DNA of 64,000 bases from Bacteroidaceae bacterium (lineage in GTDB: Bacteria; Bacteroidota; Bacteroidia; Bacteroidales; Bacteroidaceae): assembly GCA_017464345.1 (NCBI GenBank), contig JAFUAH010000022.1, positions 124,001 to 188,000 on the forward strand, read 5' to 3'. Numbering within the stretch: the stretch's first letter is position 1; each line of letters starts with the position of its first letter. The position numbers and the translations under genes were made by a program. Shown piece by piece: positions 26,621-35,284 of the stretch. Under the pieces are notes generated by a model. That model worked only from the letters and a program-made list of their open reading frames with translations. It searched no databases and was not told where the DNA came from.

Positions 26621-28837
26621 ATGTCCAAAAACGTACCATCCATCATTCACTATATCGCATTACTGGGAGTGCGCGACCAGATGAGGCTGACAAATATACC
26701 GCCGGAATCAGTAACTCACCCCATGTTGCGCTATATCGGCTACATGCCCCAGCATATGATGCACTTCATCTATGGTAGCGACTATTACCAGACAATGCTG
26801 GAACGCGGATTGCAGGTTGGCTATCAGATAATCTTTGCTTATCCTGATTCGGTAGACAGCATAGAGCAATATCCATTCCTCGACACAGAGGTGTACGCCT
26901 TCCTTGTATGTACCGATGATTATACACTGGCACCCTTGTTCCGAACCGTGGTAGCAAGACATATCGGTCCAACCGTATTTACGGTGGTTCCCCATTTGAC
27001 GAAAGGGAAATGGCAATTACCAGGAAAAGTGGCAGAATCGGAACGGGAAGTGATGAATCTGCTGTACGAGATGGCAGAAAGGTATTTTGAGATAGACTCA
27101 TTGCGAATGCCTTTTTGTGTACCCGTAATTCAGAGTAATATTTATGACAAGGGACATGCTTTTACTCCTTCACGCGTAAATACGCAAACATTGAATGCCA
27201 TGCTGGGAAACTGGGGATACGAGGAAGAACTCACCCGTAATGAATATGTTCAGCAGGCATCAGCGTCTTCGAAGCAAGCCTTACAGAATAAAGATGGGTT
27301 TGACCGCCAAAATCTGCTATTGGAACAGATTGCTAAAATGACAGCCATAGAGAACTTTCTGATAAAACAGAAAAGGGAAATAAATACTTTTGAAGACCAA
27401 TATCGAGCCCCCCTCATAATCGCCATACCCTACAACAGCGTAGAGATGCGTCGGCCAGTCGATAGTGCCCTCTTCAGCGATGAAGAGGAACGGGAGTATG
27501 CAGAACTAGTGAATGCAGTACTGAATATTGACTATACCCACAATTATACCATAGATGTACAAGCTGCGAAGGTACCAGATGGCAGGTTGCGTGAATACAT
27601 TTTCCTACAGAAAAGGCTAATGGAATCACGTATGCAGTTCATAGATGCCGTAGCCACGCTGCATTGTTCTGTACGTTTTTCGCCCTATCTGCGGCTTCCA
27701 ATCTTGGGCAAGAATATCAATGCGGAGCTTTCTTTCGTGGGAATCTCCGGACTGAAAGCCCTGACAAAGTCCGACAAGACCCGGCGCAGCATACGGAAGG
27801 CCATGGAACGAATAGGCCGTAAGATAGTGGAAAAGGCTGTTGCGCCACGCACAGTGAACATGATGAAACAACGGGCCTCGCAAATTGTGGCCATGACGGA
27901 CTTACCCGTGGAATGGATGATGATAGAAGATGTTCCGTTGGGCTTCACACACGATATATGCCGATTACCAGAGACTCCAATCCCCTCACTACTTACGCAG
28001 TACGAGGAGGCTCATTTCACTCCCTACGTCGTTCCGCGGGATATCCTGCATCGGACATTGGTGGTGTTCGGAAATCAAGAGCCAGACTTCATGGAAGCGC
28101 AGAGTATAGTCTGCGAAATGCAACAGGCATTGGGCTTTGAGATAAGGACCTGCCTGACTGTAGCGGAGTATCAGAAGGCTATAGATGAGGTACAACCAGA
28201 GCTGTTAGTGATAGACACACATGGAGACGTGGATGAACGTACGCATCAGTCTTTTCTCATGATGGGAGATGAGTTCTTGGACGGTGAGGCAGTTGCGGGA
28301 CATAGGAACAATGCACGCTTAGTCTTCCTCTCAGCATGTAATACATTTACAACTTGCAATACGGTTTCAACAATCGCAAATGCCTTTTTCCAAGCAGGAG
28401 CCCTGTCGGTCGTCACATCCTACATGCCACTTGAGGTGATGCCGGCAACGCTTTTATATATACGAATGTTACGGAATCTCCATGAGGCTGCCAACCGCCC
28501 TATCCATAAAAATTGGCTGGCTTTTATGTCTCATCTTTTGCGCACCTCCTATATCCATGCGCTCATCGAAGAGGCGGCAAGAAAGGGTATAGCCTTAGAT
28601 GCTGCTACGATGCGTGAAATTGGCAAATTATCTACGAAATCCATGTCTTTCTATCAGCGACGACGAATTTATCAACAGTTGAAAACAGGGTCTTTGTCCC
28701 GTCGTGTGGGTGTCAATTACGACAATGTTATTCCGCATTATCTGATGTATTCTACCCTTGGTCGGGCCGATATGATTCGATTTGCCAGTTACATGGGAGA
28801 GCATTGGAACAAGTATGATTGGGAAGATTCCAATTAA
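26621..28837 (+). CDS. CHAT-domain (caspase-like) protein
   Basis: 738 residues, start at the ATG at 26621 because an in-frame TTG 24 nt earlier lies inside the -7 box. The last ~250 residues are a CHAT protease domain: His534 in VIDTHGD and Cys573 in LSACNT are the expected catalytic dyad, followed by ANAFFQAGALSVVTSYMPLEV. The first ~480 residues have no domain I recognise; they contain mixed alpha/beta segments and no membrane helix. CHAT proteases are known effectors or executors in bacterial conflict and programmed cell death systems (for example with gasdermins or type III-E CRISPR), but no partner gene is adjacent. Monocistronic, flanked by tmRNA and a metalloprotease gene. Confidence 0.8.
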   Translation: MSKNVPSIIHYIALLGVRDQMRLTNIPPESVTHPMLRYIGYMPQHMMHFIYGSDYYQTMLERGLQVGYQIIFAYPDSVDSIEQYPFLDTEVYAFLVCTDDYTLAPLFRTVVARHIGPTVFTVVPHLTKGKWQLPGKVAESEREVMNLLYEMAERYFEIDSLRMPFCVPVIQSNIYDKGHAFTPSRVNTQTLNAMLGNWGYEEELTRNEYVQQASASSKQALQNKDGFDRQNLLLEQIAKMTAIENFLIKQKREINTFEDQYRAPLIIAIPYNSVEMRRPVDSALFSDEEEREYAELVNAVLNIDYTHNYTIDVQAAKVPDGRLREYIFLQKRLMESRMQFIDAVATLHCSVRFSPYLRLPILGKNINAELSFVGISGLKALTKSDKTRRSIRKAMERIGRKIVEKAVAPRTVNMMKQRASQIVAMTDLPVEWMMIEDVPLGFTHDICRLPETPIPSLLTQYEEAHFTPYVVPRDILHRTLVVFGNQEPDFMEAQSIVCEMQQALGFEIRTCLTVAEYQKAIDEVQPELLVIDTHGDVDERTHQSFLMMGDEFLDGEAVAGHRNNARLVFLSACNTFTTCNTVSTIANAFFQAGALSVVTSYMPLEVMPATLLYIRMLRNLHEAANRPIHKNWLAFMSHLLRTSYIHALIEEAARKGIALDAATMREIGKLSTKSMSFYQRRRIYQQLKTGSLSRRVGVNYDNVIPHYLMYSTLGRADMIRFASYMGEHWNKYDWEDSN

Positions 28838-28874
28838 ATAGAAAAGAATCCTCCTCCTTATTTATATCAAGCCA

Positions 28875-29516
28875 ATGAAGACTATCGCATTCGTTTCAGG
28901 TGGAGAGGTATTCATTTTCCCAGTCGCTGCATTTGCAGAAAAAGAAACCCCAACCCTAAACATGGAAGAGATGGATTACATCGTAACATACCGCCACACC
29001 TCGCGTCTCTCCCTGCGCATCGCGAAGTCGGGAGAGGTGCATGTCTCCGCCCCCTACGGCACGTCGGAGCGTACCATCCGCGAGTTTGTTGAGAAACATG
29101 CTGACTGGATTCAGCGTGCCCGGCAGCGTACCGCCGAACGGGAGCAGACGCGCCACGACTTCTATGCCCAACTGCCTCTCCAGACTCGTGCCCAGCGCGC
29201 CGAGGCGCAGGCTCGTCTGGATGCTATCACCAGTCCGATGATAGAGCGCTATGCTGGGGTGATGGGCGTGCGTCCGCAATTCCTCTACTATCGTGCCACG
29301 CGTTCGCGCTGGGGCTCGTGCTATACGGGCCGACGGGCTATCTGCCTCAGTCTTTATCTCCTGCTCCTGCCCGAGTGGTGCATCGAGCACACCGTCGTCC
29401 ACGAGATGTGTCACCTACTCGTGCCCAACCACGGCCCTCGCTTCCATGCCCTCATGGACCGCTACTTCCCCCGTTGGCGCGAAGCCCGTGCCGAGACGCG
29501 GAGGTGCCTCCGATAA
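28875..29516 (+). CDS. YgjP/WLM-type zinc metalloprotease
   Basis: 213 residues. The YgjP-like (DUF45) fold: RSRWGSCYTGRRAICLSLYLLLLP, then the zinc site HEMCH within IEHTVVHEMCHLLVPNHGPRFHALM, with a further His as third ligand. Cytoplasmic, no signal. An alternative start at 28962 (MEEMDYIVTYRHTSRL) would drop 29 residues that show no family similarity and could well be the true start. Family function is not settled; relatives are SprT/WLM peptidases. It follows the CHAT gene by 37 nt, so co-transcription is possible. Confidence 0.82.
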   Translation: MKTIAFVSGGEVFIFPVAAFAEKETPTLNMEEMDYIVTYRHTSRLSLRIAKSGEVHVSAPYGTSERTIREFVEKHADWIQRARQRTAEREQTRHDFYAQLPLQTRAQRAEAQARLDAITSPMIERYAGVMGVRPQFLYYRATRSRWGSCYTGRRAICLSLYLLLLPEWCIEHTVVHEMCHLLVPNHGPRFHALMDRYFPRWREARAETRRCLR

Positions 29517-29639
29517 TTTTTCCATGGGTCGGGGCATGGGAAGAGGATAGAAAGTTTCTTAAAATCTTACAGCTAAGGGTATGTGTTAGGCCTGTGAGAT
29601 TTCCATGGGGCCAGCGATACAACCTGTCGTTTTTATGCC

Positions 29640-29647
29640 TAACTTTG
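29640..29647 (+). promoter_or_regulatory. -7 box upstream of the CotH-like gene
   Basis: TAACTTTG, about 62 nt before the ATG at 29710. Confidence 0.5.
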
Positions 29648-29709
29648 CAGTGGAATCGGAAAAGTTATGAAGCAAGGGTATGAGAAGAAACTGGATTGAA
29701 TGCGTTACG

Positions 29710-31443
29710 ATGAAGAGGGTAATGCTTCTGGGATTAATGTTCGTGGCGTTGCCTGTTGTCGCACAAACCGAAGAGGTCGATAGCCTGGCGGCCGACACCA
29801 TGTACGTGGATTGGTATGTGTCGCCTGAAACGACGGGGCGGCCTCTGCCGTCGTTCGAAGAAATGGTGGAAGCGAACATACCCGGCGGCGACGTCACCTC
29901 GGGCGTGGAGGACTACAGCGAGGCGGAGAACATTGAGATAGACGAACCGCGGTTTGCCTGGGTGAATATCACGGGGCTGAATTCCCTGCCGAGTTCAAAG
30001 ACTGACGTGCGACAGGTCTGGGTAGAAGTCTATGATGGCAGTGGCCACTACTTTCGGAAGCGGGCCTTGCTTAAGGCACAGGGCAGTTGGTCGCTGAAGT
30101 TCCCCAAGCGTAACTTTTCTTGCCAGTTCTGCGACGGCGATTGGACGGGTGCCACCACCCCCGACATACGCATTGGCGACTGGGTGAGGCAGTATGCTTT
30201 CCATTTCAAAGCCTTCTACACCGACTTCAGCCGAGGCATTGGCGAGATTGGCTATAAGGTGTTCCGCCGCATCGTGGCCGACCGCCTTCCTTACTGGGAG
30301 CGTGGAGGATACGATATGCCCTCGAAGCGCGCCCGTTGTTTCCCCGACGGCTTCCCGTGTGCCGTTTATCTGGAAGGCACGTTTCATGGCATTTACGCAT
30401 GGCAATTAAAGAAGAGCCGAAAGAACATGAACATGGATAAGACGGAGGAACTGCACATCCACTTGGATGGCAACCTGAACAATAACACGCTGTTCAGGGG
30501 CAATGTCTCTTGGAATCAGTTCGAAGTGCAACATCCGAAAGCCCCGTACTACACCGACAAGACCAAGCAAGCCATTAGCCAACTGAGCAAATATCATGCC
30601 GAACTGACCGCCCTCGAAGCGTCGGGCGCGGACAGCCTTACCCTGAAGCGCGCCTTTGAGCAGCGGTTCGACATCGCCAGTCTGCTTGACTACGCCGTGT
30701 TCCATCAGTTTGTGTGCAATTGCGATGGCTCGCTAAAGAACTGGCAATGGTTCACCTACGACGGGCGGAAGTGGTTGGTGGCCCCCTACGACCTTGACCA
30801 GACCTTCGGCGTGAATCTGTATGGCGTGGTGAGGCCTGCGGTGTGGAACCATGACCCGCTGACCGAAGGCCCTTTCTATTGGGTCGAACGCTATTACCAG
30901 CAGGAACTGCGTCAGCGCTACGTCGGACTACGTTGGAGTGGTGCGCTTTCGTCAGAAGGCATCCTGCCCATCGCCGATGATTGGTGCAATCGTGTGACGG
31001 AGGCAATGTACGAGCAGGAGAAAGTGCGCTGGCCCGACAGTCCCTGCTACGGCCCTGCAATATGCAACAAGGGCTGGCAGCCCTGCACCAACTGGTCGCT
31101 ATACGGTACGACGCGCGACTATAGTTCCGCAACAAGATACAATGCCGGCGATGTCTGCAAACTGGAAGGCCGCCTATGGCAGGCCACTCAGTCTGTCACG
31201 GGCGTACGGCCTTATCAGCGCAATTCCCAACTCGATTCCTTGCCCCGGCTGAAACAATGGGTGATAGACCGTCTGGCCTATCTGGACGGGCAATATCGTG
31301 TGCCCGACATCCCTCAGCAGATAGAGCCAGTGCCCCTGACAATGACCGATGCCACGTACTACAACCTTATGGGGCAACCTGTGCGGCGGCCCCGGAAAGG
31401 TATTTATATCAGGTACGGAAGAAAGGTGCTGATAACGAAATGA
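29710..31443 (+). CDS. secreted CotH kinase-like protein with CBM5/12-like module
   Basis: 577 residues from the ATG at 29710, which starts a good signal peptide (MKRVMLLGLMFVALPVVAQ). The CotH-type fold is seen in AWVNITGLNSLP, FRKRALLKAQGSWSLKFPKRNF, FYTDFSRGIGEIGYKVF, and the metal-binding VAPYDLDQTFG; CotH proteins are atypical protein kinases of spore coats and secreted proteins. Near residue 480, YNAGDVCKLEGRLWQA resembles a small carbohydrate-binding module of family 5/12. The C-terminal ~30 residues (YYNLMGQPVRRP.KGIYIRYGRKVLI) are the same kind of tail as on the esterase at 3.2 kb. A cell-surface or secreted role is likely; its substrate is unknown. Confidence 0.78.
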   Translation: MKRVMLLGLMFVALPVVAQTEEVDSLAADTMYVDWYVSPETTGRPLPSFEEMVEANIPGGDVTSGVEDYSEAENIEIDEPRFAWVNITGLNSLPSSKTDVRQVWVEVYDGSGHYFRKRALLKAQGSWSLKFPKRNFSCQFCDGDWTGATTPDIRIGDWVRQYAFHFKAFYTDFSRGIGEIGYKVFRRIVADRLPYWERGGYDMPSKRARCFPDGFPCAVYLEGTFHGIYAWQLKKSRKNMNMDKTEELHIHLDGNLNNNTLFRGNVSWNQFEVQHPKAPYYTDKTKQAISQLSKYHAELTALEASGADSLTLKRAFEQRFDIASLLDYAVFHQFVCNCDGSLKNWQWFTYDGRKWLVAPYDLDQTFGVNLYGVVRPAVWNHDPLTEGPFYWVERYYQQELRQRYVGLRWSGALSSEGILPIADDWCNRVTEAMYEQEKVRWPDSPCYGPAICNKGWQPCTNWSLYGTTRDYSSATRYNAGDVCKLEGRLWQATQSVTGVRPYQRNSQLDSLPRLKQWVIDRLAYLDGQYRVPDIPQQIEPVPLTMTDATYYNLMGQPVRRPRKGIYIRYGRKVLITK

Positions 31444-31473
31444 TGATTGTCTTGGGGCATAGCAGGTGAGGCA

Positions 31474-32358
31474 TCAGTTGGAGGCCCTCCCCATCCACTG
31501 CCGACGTTCCGCCTCGGACATCTTCTCGATGGCGTAGCGGAGCATGGTGCGCGGCATTTCGTGGGCGTGTTGGCGGAGGAAGTCGCGAAGGAGGTCGATA
31601 TTGTTTTTGCCCATCTCGCGGAGCATCCAACCTGTGGCTTTGTGCATCAGGTCGTGGGGATGGTGGAGGTGAATCTCGGCATAGCGGAGGCACCACGAAG
31701 GGTCGTCGTGATGCGAAGGGTACCACGTCGCGACGATGCTCATGCGCTGTTTCCAGAGGCAGTCGCTCGCGGCCAGTTCGTCAAACAATTGTCGTTTATA
31801 ATCTAAATAAAAATCGGCTTTCTTGGATGAATCAAGCGTTACCCTGCGGGATGTTGAGCGGTCGTTTGGCTCGTCCAAGAAGTCTGGGACTTCCCCCCTT
31901 TGGGGGGATGAGAGGGAGGTTTTCAGAAAGGTGGGCAACAATAGCCAGTGCCCCAGTATCTTATAGACAGACAAATCGACCAAGTCCCAATTGTTGGCCC
32001 GCTCGGCGTATTGCAGGTAAAGCGTCACAATTTCGTCGCGCCCTCGAATGGCCTGTTCGTCCTGCAGGAGTCGCTTCGTTGCCAGTCGTTCGAACTTATT
32101 GACGAGGACGAGGAAACCGCATAGGCGAACTTCGTGCCAATGGGACATCAGCAGTTCGGGCACCTCGCTCAGGGGCAGGTCCTTCGCAATGCCCTTGACA
32201 ATCTTCCGCACTTGTGGCGATGTTATGCCCAGGAATTCGTCGCCCTCGCCGTACTCCCCCGGCCCTGTCTTGAAGAAGCGCATCATACTCTTCCGCTGCT
32301 CCTCATCGCGCAGCGACTCCATGTAATCGATAATCTCCAATGCCATATTCCTTTTCAT
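31474..32358 (-). CDS. AlkD-like DNA alkylation repair protein with an in-frame insertion
   Basis: 294 residues of HEAT-like helices: IDYMESLRDEEQRKSMMRFFKTG, GEGDEFLGITSPQVRKIVKGI, SHWHEVRLCGFLVLV, and WDLVDLSVYKILGHWL match the AlkD family of N3/N7-alkylpurine DNA glycosylases. Between helices, at about residues 143-187 (nt 31798-31930), ~40 residues rich in Ser/Pro/Arg (SLSSPQRGEVPDF...) are absent from ordinary members; the DNA there contains CCCCCCTTTGGGGGG. The function may be kept if the insert loops out. It lies 3 nt after the stop of an SDR gene on the same strand. ATG at 32346 is an alternative start. Confidence 0.8.
   Translation of the reverse strand: MKRNMALEIIDYMESLRDEEQRKSMMRFFKTGPGEYGEGDEFLGITSPQVRKIVKGIAKDLPLSEVPELLMSHWHEVRLCGFLVLVNKFERLATKRLLQDEQAIRGRDEIVTLYLQYAERANNWDLVDLSVYKILGHWLLLPTFLKTSLSSPQRGEVPDFLDEPNDRSTSRRVTLDSSKKADFYLDYKRQLFDELAASDCLWKQRMSIVATWYPSHHDDPSWCLRYAEIHLHHPHDLMHKATGWMLREMGKNNIDLLRDFLRQHAHEMPRTMLRYAIEKMSEAERRQWMGRASN
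31798..31930. repeat. palindrome-bearing insertion inside the alkD-like gene
   Basis: Encodes the extra ~40 residues of the AlkD-like protein. It has the palindrome CCCCCCTTTGGGGGG at 31895-31910 region and flanking partly complementary words (TTCTTGGATGA on the left, TCGTCCAAGAAG on the right). I recall a TCATCCCCCCAAAGGGGG-type word as a dispersed Bacteroidales repeat; this is memory, not a search result. Confidence 0.55.
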
Positions 32359-32361
32359 TGA

Positions 32362-33069
32362 TTACAACTTTATCCGCCGCCACACGAAACGGGGGAGGCA
32401 GCGCCAGAGGGCGGTGAGCAGGCGGTAGCGCCAGTCGATGACGCGGACGTGGCGACGGGCATTGATGGAGGATACGATGTCACGGGCCACATCCTCCGGC
32501 TTGAGCATCATGGGGTAATGAAAGTCGCCGCTCAGCAGGGCCGTATCCACGAAACCTGGGCGGATGTCGGTGAAGTGGATGTCGAGGCATCGGGCGTGGG
32601 CCTGCTGTTCCAGGGCCTCCAGATAGACGTTCTGCATGGCCTTCGTGGCGGAGTAGGAGGGGGCAGGCCCCAGTCCCTTGGTACCGGCTATGGAGGTGAT
32701 GGCGGCAATGTGGCCCGTACCGCGCTGGGCAAAGTAACGATAGGCCTCGCCAATCATGCGGGTAAAGCCCAGGGCATTGGTCTCTACGGTGCGCAGTTCG
32801 ATGTCCTCCGCCAACTCGCGATTCTGCTTGCCGATGCCTGAAGCATAGAAGAAGAGATCCATGCCGCCCAGCCTGTCGATGAGGCTGCGCAGTCGCACGG
32901 TGGCATCCTCCGCCGTCACGTCTATCTGCTCCGTCTCCGCCGCACCGATACTGCTCAGTAGTTCCACTCTGCGGGCTGCCACGCCCAGCGTCCACCCCTC
33001 AGCGAGCAGCAGACGTGCCACCTCGCGCCCTATGCCCGACGAGGCTCCTATAACGATTGCTCTTTTCAT
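32362..33069 (-). CDS. short-chain dehydrogenase/reductase
   Basis: 235 residues. Classical SDR: cofactor motif GASSGIGREVA at the N-terminus, the NAG-type turn replaced by FYASGIGKQN, catalytic Ser in AITSIAGT and Tyr-x3-Lys in YSATKAMQ. An oxidoreductase using NAD(P)H; substrate not identifiable. A C-terminal hydrophobic/basic helix (LLTALWRCLPRFVWRRIKL) could associate with the membrane. First gene of a two-gene operon with the AlkD-like gene. The promoter -7 box ends 8 nt before the ATG. Confidence 0.87.
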   Translation of the reverse strand: MKRAIVIGASSGIGREVARLLLAEGWTLGVAARRVELLSSIGAAETEQIDVTAEDATVRLRSLIDRLGGMDLFFYASGIGKQNRELAEDIELRTVETNALGFTRMIGEAYRYFAQRGTGHIAAITSIAGTKGLGPAPSYSATKAMQNVYLEALEQQAHARCLDIHFTDIRPGFVDTALLSGDFHYPMMLKPEDVARDIVSSINARRHVRVIDWRYRLLTALWRCLPRFVWRRIKL

Positions 33070-33077
33070 ATCAGGGA

Positions 33078-33085
33078 CAAAGATA
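33078..33085 (-). promoter_or_regulatory. -7 box of the SDR-alkD operon
   Basis: TATCTTTG on the minus strand ending 8 nt before the SDR ATG, so the leader should be only a few nt. Confidence 0.6.
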
Positions 33086-33183
33086 CGAAATCCTTTTTAA
33101 TTACGTCCTCTATCATACAGAGGTTTTACTCATTCCGCTTCAACTTTCATCCTCAATCTTATTGCCCTTTCGGCGAAATGTCG

Positions 33184-33191
33184 TATATTTG
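33184..33191 (+). promoter_or_regulatory. -7 box of the restriction-modification operon
   Basis: TATATTTG, 15 nt before the methylase ATG at 33207. Confidence 0.6.
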
Positions 33192-33206
33192 TAGTCGGAA
33201 ATCCTA

Positions 33207-34130
33207 ATGCAGATGAACGGAACGACACCTCATATAGTACAATATCAAGGGTCGAAGCGGATGCTCGCTCCCCAGATTATGCGCTATCTGCCCAGGCGTT
33301 TTGGCCGTATGGTGGAGCCTTTTGCTGGCATGGCTGCTATGACCATTGCCGTAAGCAAGGAGGGACGTGCCAACCATTATACGATTAATGACCTGAACGA
33401 GCCCTTGGTAGGTGTGCTCCGTGCTGCCATTGAGACCCCTTTGAGGTTAGTTGCAGACTACAACGAGGTCTGGAGTGAACAATTCGCATACGAAGGAGGT
33501 AGCGTCGAACACTTCTATGCAGTACGCGACCGTTTCAACCAGGGTGAGCAGACACCAGCCAACATGTTGTACCTTTTGGCCCGATGTGTAAAAGGTTCTG
33601 TCCGCTACGGAAACAACGGACAGTTCAATCAGTCTCCCGACAAGCGGCGTAACGGTACTTCGCCAAAGACGTTGCGGCCAAACGTCGAGGCAATATCCTA
33701 TTATCTGAAGGACAGGACTGATTTTATGTCACGGGACTATCGTGAGGTGCTCGACATGGCGCGTCCGGGCGATATTGTTTACATGGATCCGCCTTATCAA
33801 GGTGTTTCCAACGTGCGAGACAGCCGATATTTTTCCGGAATCGACAATGCACCGTTTGTGGAGGCCCTTGACCGTCTGAACCAAAGAGGCATAGACTATC
33901 TTATCAGTTACGACGGGCAATGTGGTGACAAACACTATGGCGAGGATTTGCCCGACGGACTTGGCCTGCGTAAGGTGCTGCTCAATGCTGGGCTTTCGAG
34001 CCAAAGCCTCTTGCTCGGCAGAAAGGAGGTGACGTTTGAAGCCCTCTATATTAGCCCAGGTTTGCAGCAATATATACCCCAGCAACCTGTCGAACAGCAA
34101 TATACACTCTTTGAAGCATTGGCCGTATGA
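33207..34130 (+). CDS. D12-class adenine-specific DNA methyltransferase
   Basis: 307 residues of the Dam/D12 class. Motif I-like VEPFAGMAAMTIA binds AdoMet (preceded by YQGSKRMLAPQI at the N-terminus, the typical KR/KW motif); motif IV is DIVYMDPPYQG. Together these indicate N6-adenine methylation. The next gene, an HNH nuclease, overlaps its stop by four bases (ATGA), so the pair forms a type II restriction-modification system. The recognition sequence cannot be read from the protein. Confidence 0.9.
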   Translation: MQMNGTTPHIVQYQGSKRMLAPQIMRYLPRRFGRMVEPFAGMAAMTIAVSKEGRANHYTINDLNEPLVGVLRAAIETPLRLVADYNEVWSEQFAYEGGSVEHFYAVRDRFNQGEQTPANMLYLLARCVKGSVRYGNNGQFNQSPDKRRNGTSPKTLRPNVEAISYYLKDRTDFMSRDYREVLDMARPGDIVYMDPPYQGVSNVRDSRYFSGIDNAPFVEALDRLNQRGIDYLISYDGQCGDKHYGEDLPDGLGLRKVLLNAGLSSQSLLLGRKEVTFEALYISPGLQQYIPQQPVEQQYTLFEALAV

Positions 34131-34834
34131 AAAAGTATCCCAAGGCCTTCCTTGACAGACTCAATGCCGTTACGGCCAAACGTCCCCGAACCGTCATCCA
34201 ACATATCCTCGCACACGGATATGTCACAACAGAGGAATTGAAGAATCTGGGCTATGAGCACCCACCTCGTGCTGCTCGCGACGTGAGGGAACAGGGCATA
34301 CCTCTGGAAACATACTGGACACATGATTCTGCCGGTCGGCGCATCGGAGCATATCGTTTCGGAGACCCACGCCAGATGGAAGATAATTTGTCGAAGAAGG
34401 CGGGGCGAACCGTCCTCTCCAAGGCTCTAAAGAAAGCCCTTGTGGAGAAGTATGGCTCGAAGTGCTTCATATACTTGCAGCCGATGGAGGAGCGTCTTCT
34501 TCAGGTGGATCATCGCATACCATACGAGATTGGCGGTGAACAGAGCGAGGCGGACATCGACTGCTATATGCTACTAAGCCCCTCGGCCAATCGTGCTAAG
34601 TCATGGACCTGTGAGCACTGCCCGAACTGGACGCGCAAGGACAAGGGCTTCTGCCTGAGGTGCTTCTGGGCGCATCCCGAGGGCTACACTCACGTAGCAG
34701 GACGAGAGCAACGTCAGATAATTATCACCTTCACGGGCGATGAGATAGAGGACTACAACAGGCTTATTAGTCTTGTAGGTCCCGATGCTGCCGAAACCGC
34801 CATCAAGAAACTGATAGAGGATTTCATCCGATAA
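34127..34834 (+). CDS. HNH restriction endonuclease partner of the methylase
   Basis: 235 residues. The N-terminal ~90 residues look like a winged-helix DNA-binding region (TVIQHILAHGYVTTEELKNLGYEHPPRAARD). The HNH core is LLQVDHRIPYEIGGE with a His-containing metal site, followed by a four-Cys zinc element (CEHCPNW...CLRCFWAHPEGYTHV), a combination I associate with type II restriction enzymes paired with adenine methylases. Co-translated with the methylase (ATGA). A terminator follows within 50 nt, so the pair is a closed unit. Confidence 0.82.
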   Translation: MKKYPKAFLDRLNAVTAKRPRTVIQHILAHGYVTTEELKNLGYEHPPRAARDVREQGIPLETYWTHDSAGRRIGAYRFGDPRQMEDNLSKKAGRTVLSKALKKALVEKYGSKCFIYLQPMEERLLQVDHRIPYEIGGEQSEADIDCYMLLSPSANRAKSWTCEHCPNWTRKDKGFCLRCFWAHPEGYTHVAGREQRQIIITFTGDEIEDYNRLISLVGPDAAETAIKKLIEDFIR

Positions 34835-34879
34835 GGAGGAGTTCGTTTACAGACTTTGTTATCCATTCATTCCATCCTT

Positions 34880-34911
34880 GCCCCGCCATCCCTCATGTGG
34901 TGGGGCTTTTC
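34880..34911 (+). terminator. terminator of the restriction-modification operon
   Basis: Stem GCCCCGCCA / TGGTGGGGC (one G-U pair) followed by TTTTCGTT. Confidence 0.75.
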
Positions 34912-34996
34912 GTTCAATAATTTTTATTAAAAAACGGCCTGTTTTCACATTCGTTATATAACGAAGATTAAACAACATTAAGGTATCTTAAAAGGT

Positions 34997-35027
34997 TTGG
35001 CGGCGTGGCGATAACTCGCTAACTTTG
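34997..35027 (+). promoter_or_regulatory. promoter upstream of the HU-related gene
   Basis: TTG (in TTTG), 20-nt spacer, TAACTTTG at 35020-35027. The leader to the HU-related start is about 250 nt and holds the palindrome array and a small open frame. Confidence 0.7.
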
Positions 35028-35076
35028 CCCCCGTGGGACGCGAAAATAGTATCGTTGAACCATAGAGATTACGACC

Positions 35077-35169
35077 ATGAAACAGCAACCTGCCAGCCAT
35101 GACGAGCCACCATACAGAGGATGCCGATTCAACATAGGTATGTTGAGGGGTGCAAAATACCTATTTTGA
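35077..35169 (+). CDS. possible 30-residue leader peptide
   Basis: ATG at 35077 to TGA at 35169, about 45 nt after the predicted transcript start. It reads into the first two palindromes (ending GAKYLF). No similarity is recognised; it may be chance, since its end is dictated by the repeats. If translated, ribosomes would cover two of the four palindromes. Confidence 0.25.
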   Translation: MKQQPASHDEPPYRGCRFNIGMLRGAKYLF

Positions 35170-35212
35170 AGCCGCAACATACCTATTTTGAGGCCGCAAA
35201 ATACCTATTTTG
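35130..35212. promoter_or_regulatory. four phased 16-bp palindromes upstream of the HU-related gene
   Basis: Sites at 35130 (CAACATAGGTATGTTG), 35153 (CAAAATACCTATTTTG), 35175 (CAACATACCTATTTTG) and 35197 (CAAAATACCTATTTTG); starts are 23, 22 and 22 bp apart, two helical turns. Each is a perfect or near-perfect dyad with a 2-bp centre. The last three are also 22-bp direct repeats. They lie downstream of the predicted promoter, as roadblock or leader operators. Confidence 0.8.
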
Positions 35213-35284
35213 CAACGGCACCCTCAGGACGATGAGCAAAGATGTTTGTATTAACCTATTCAATAACCTTAAAATCAGAAGACT

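Noticed and set aside
35130-35212. Plasmid-type iterons or replication origin
   Set aside because: Only four dyads in a gene leader, next to a promoter, with no replication gene nearby.
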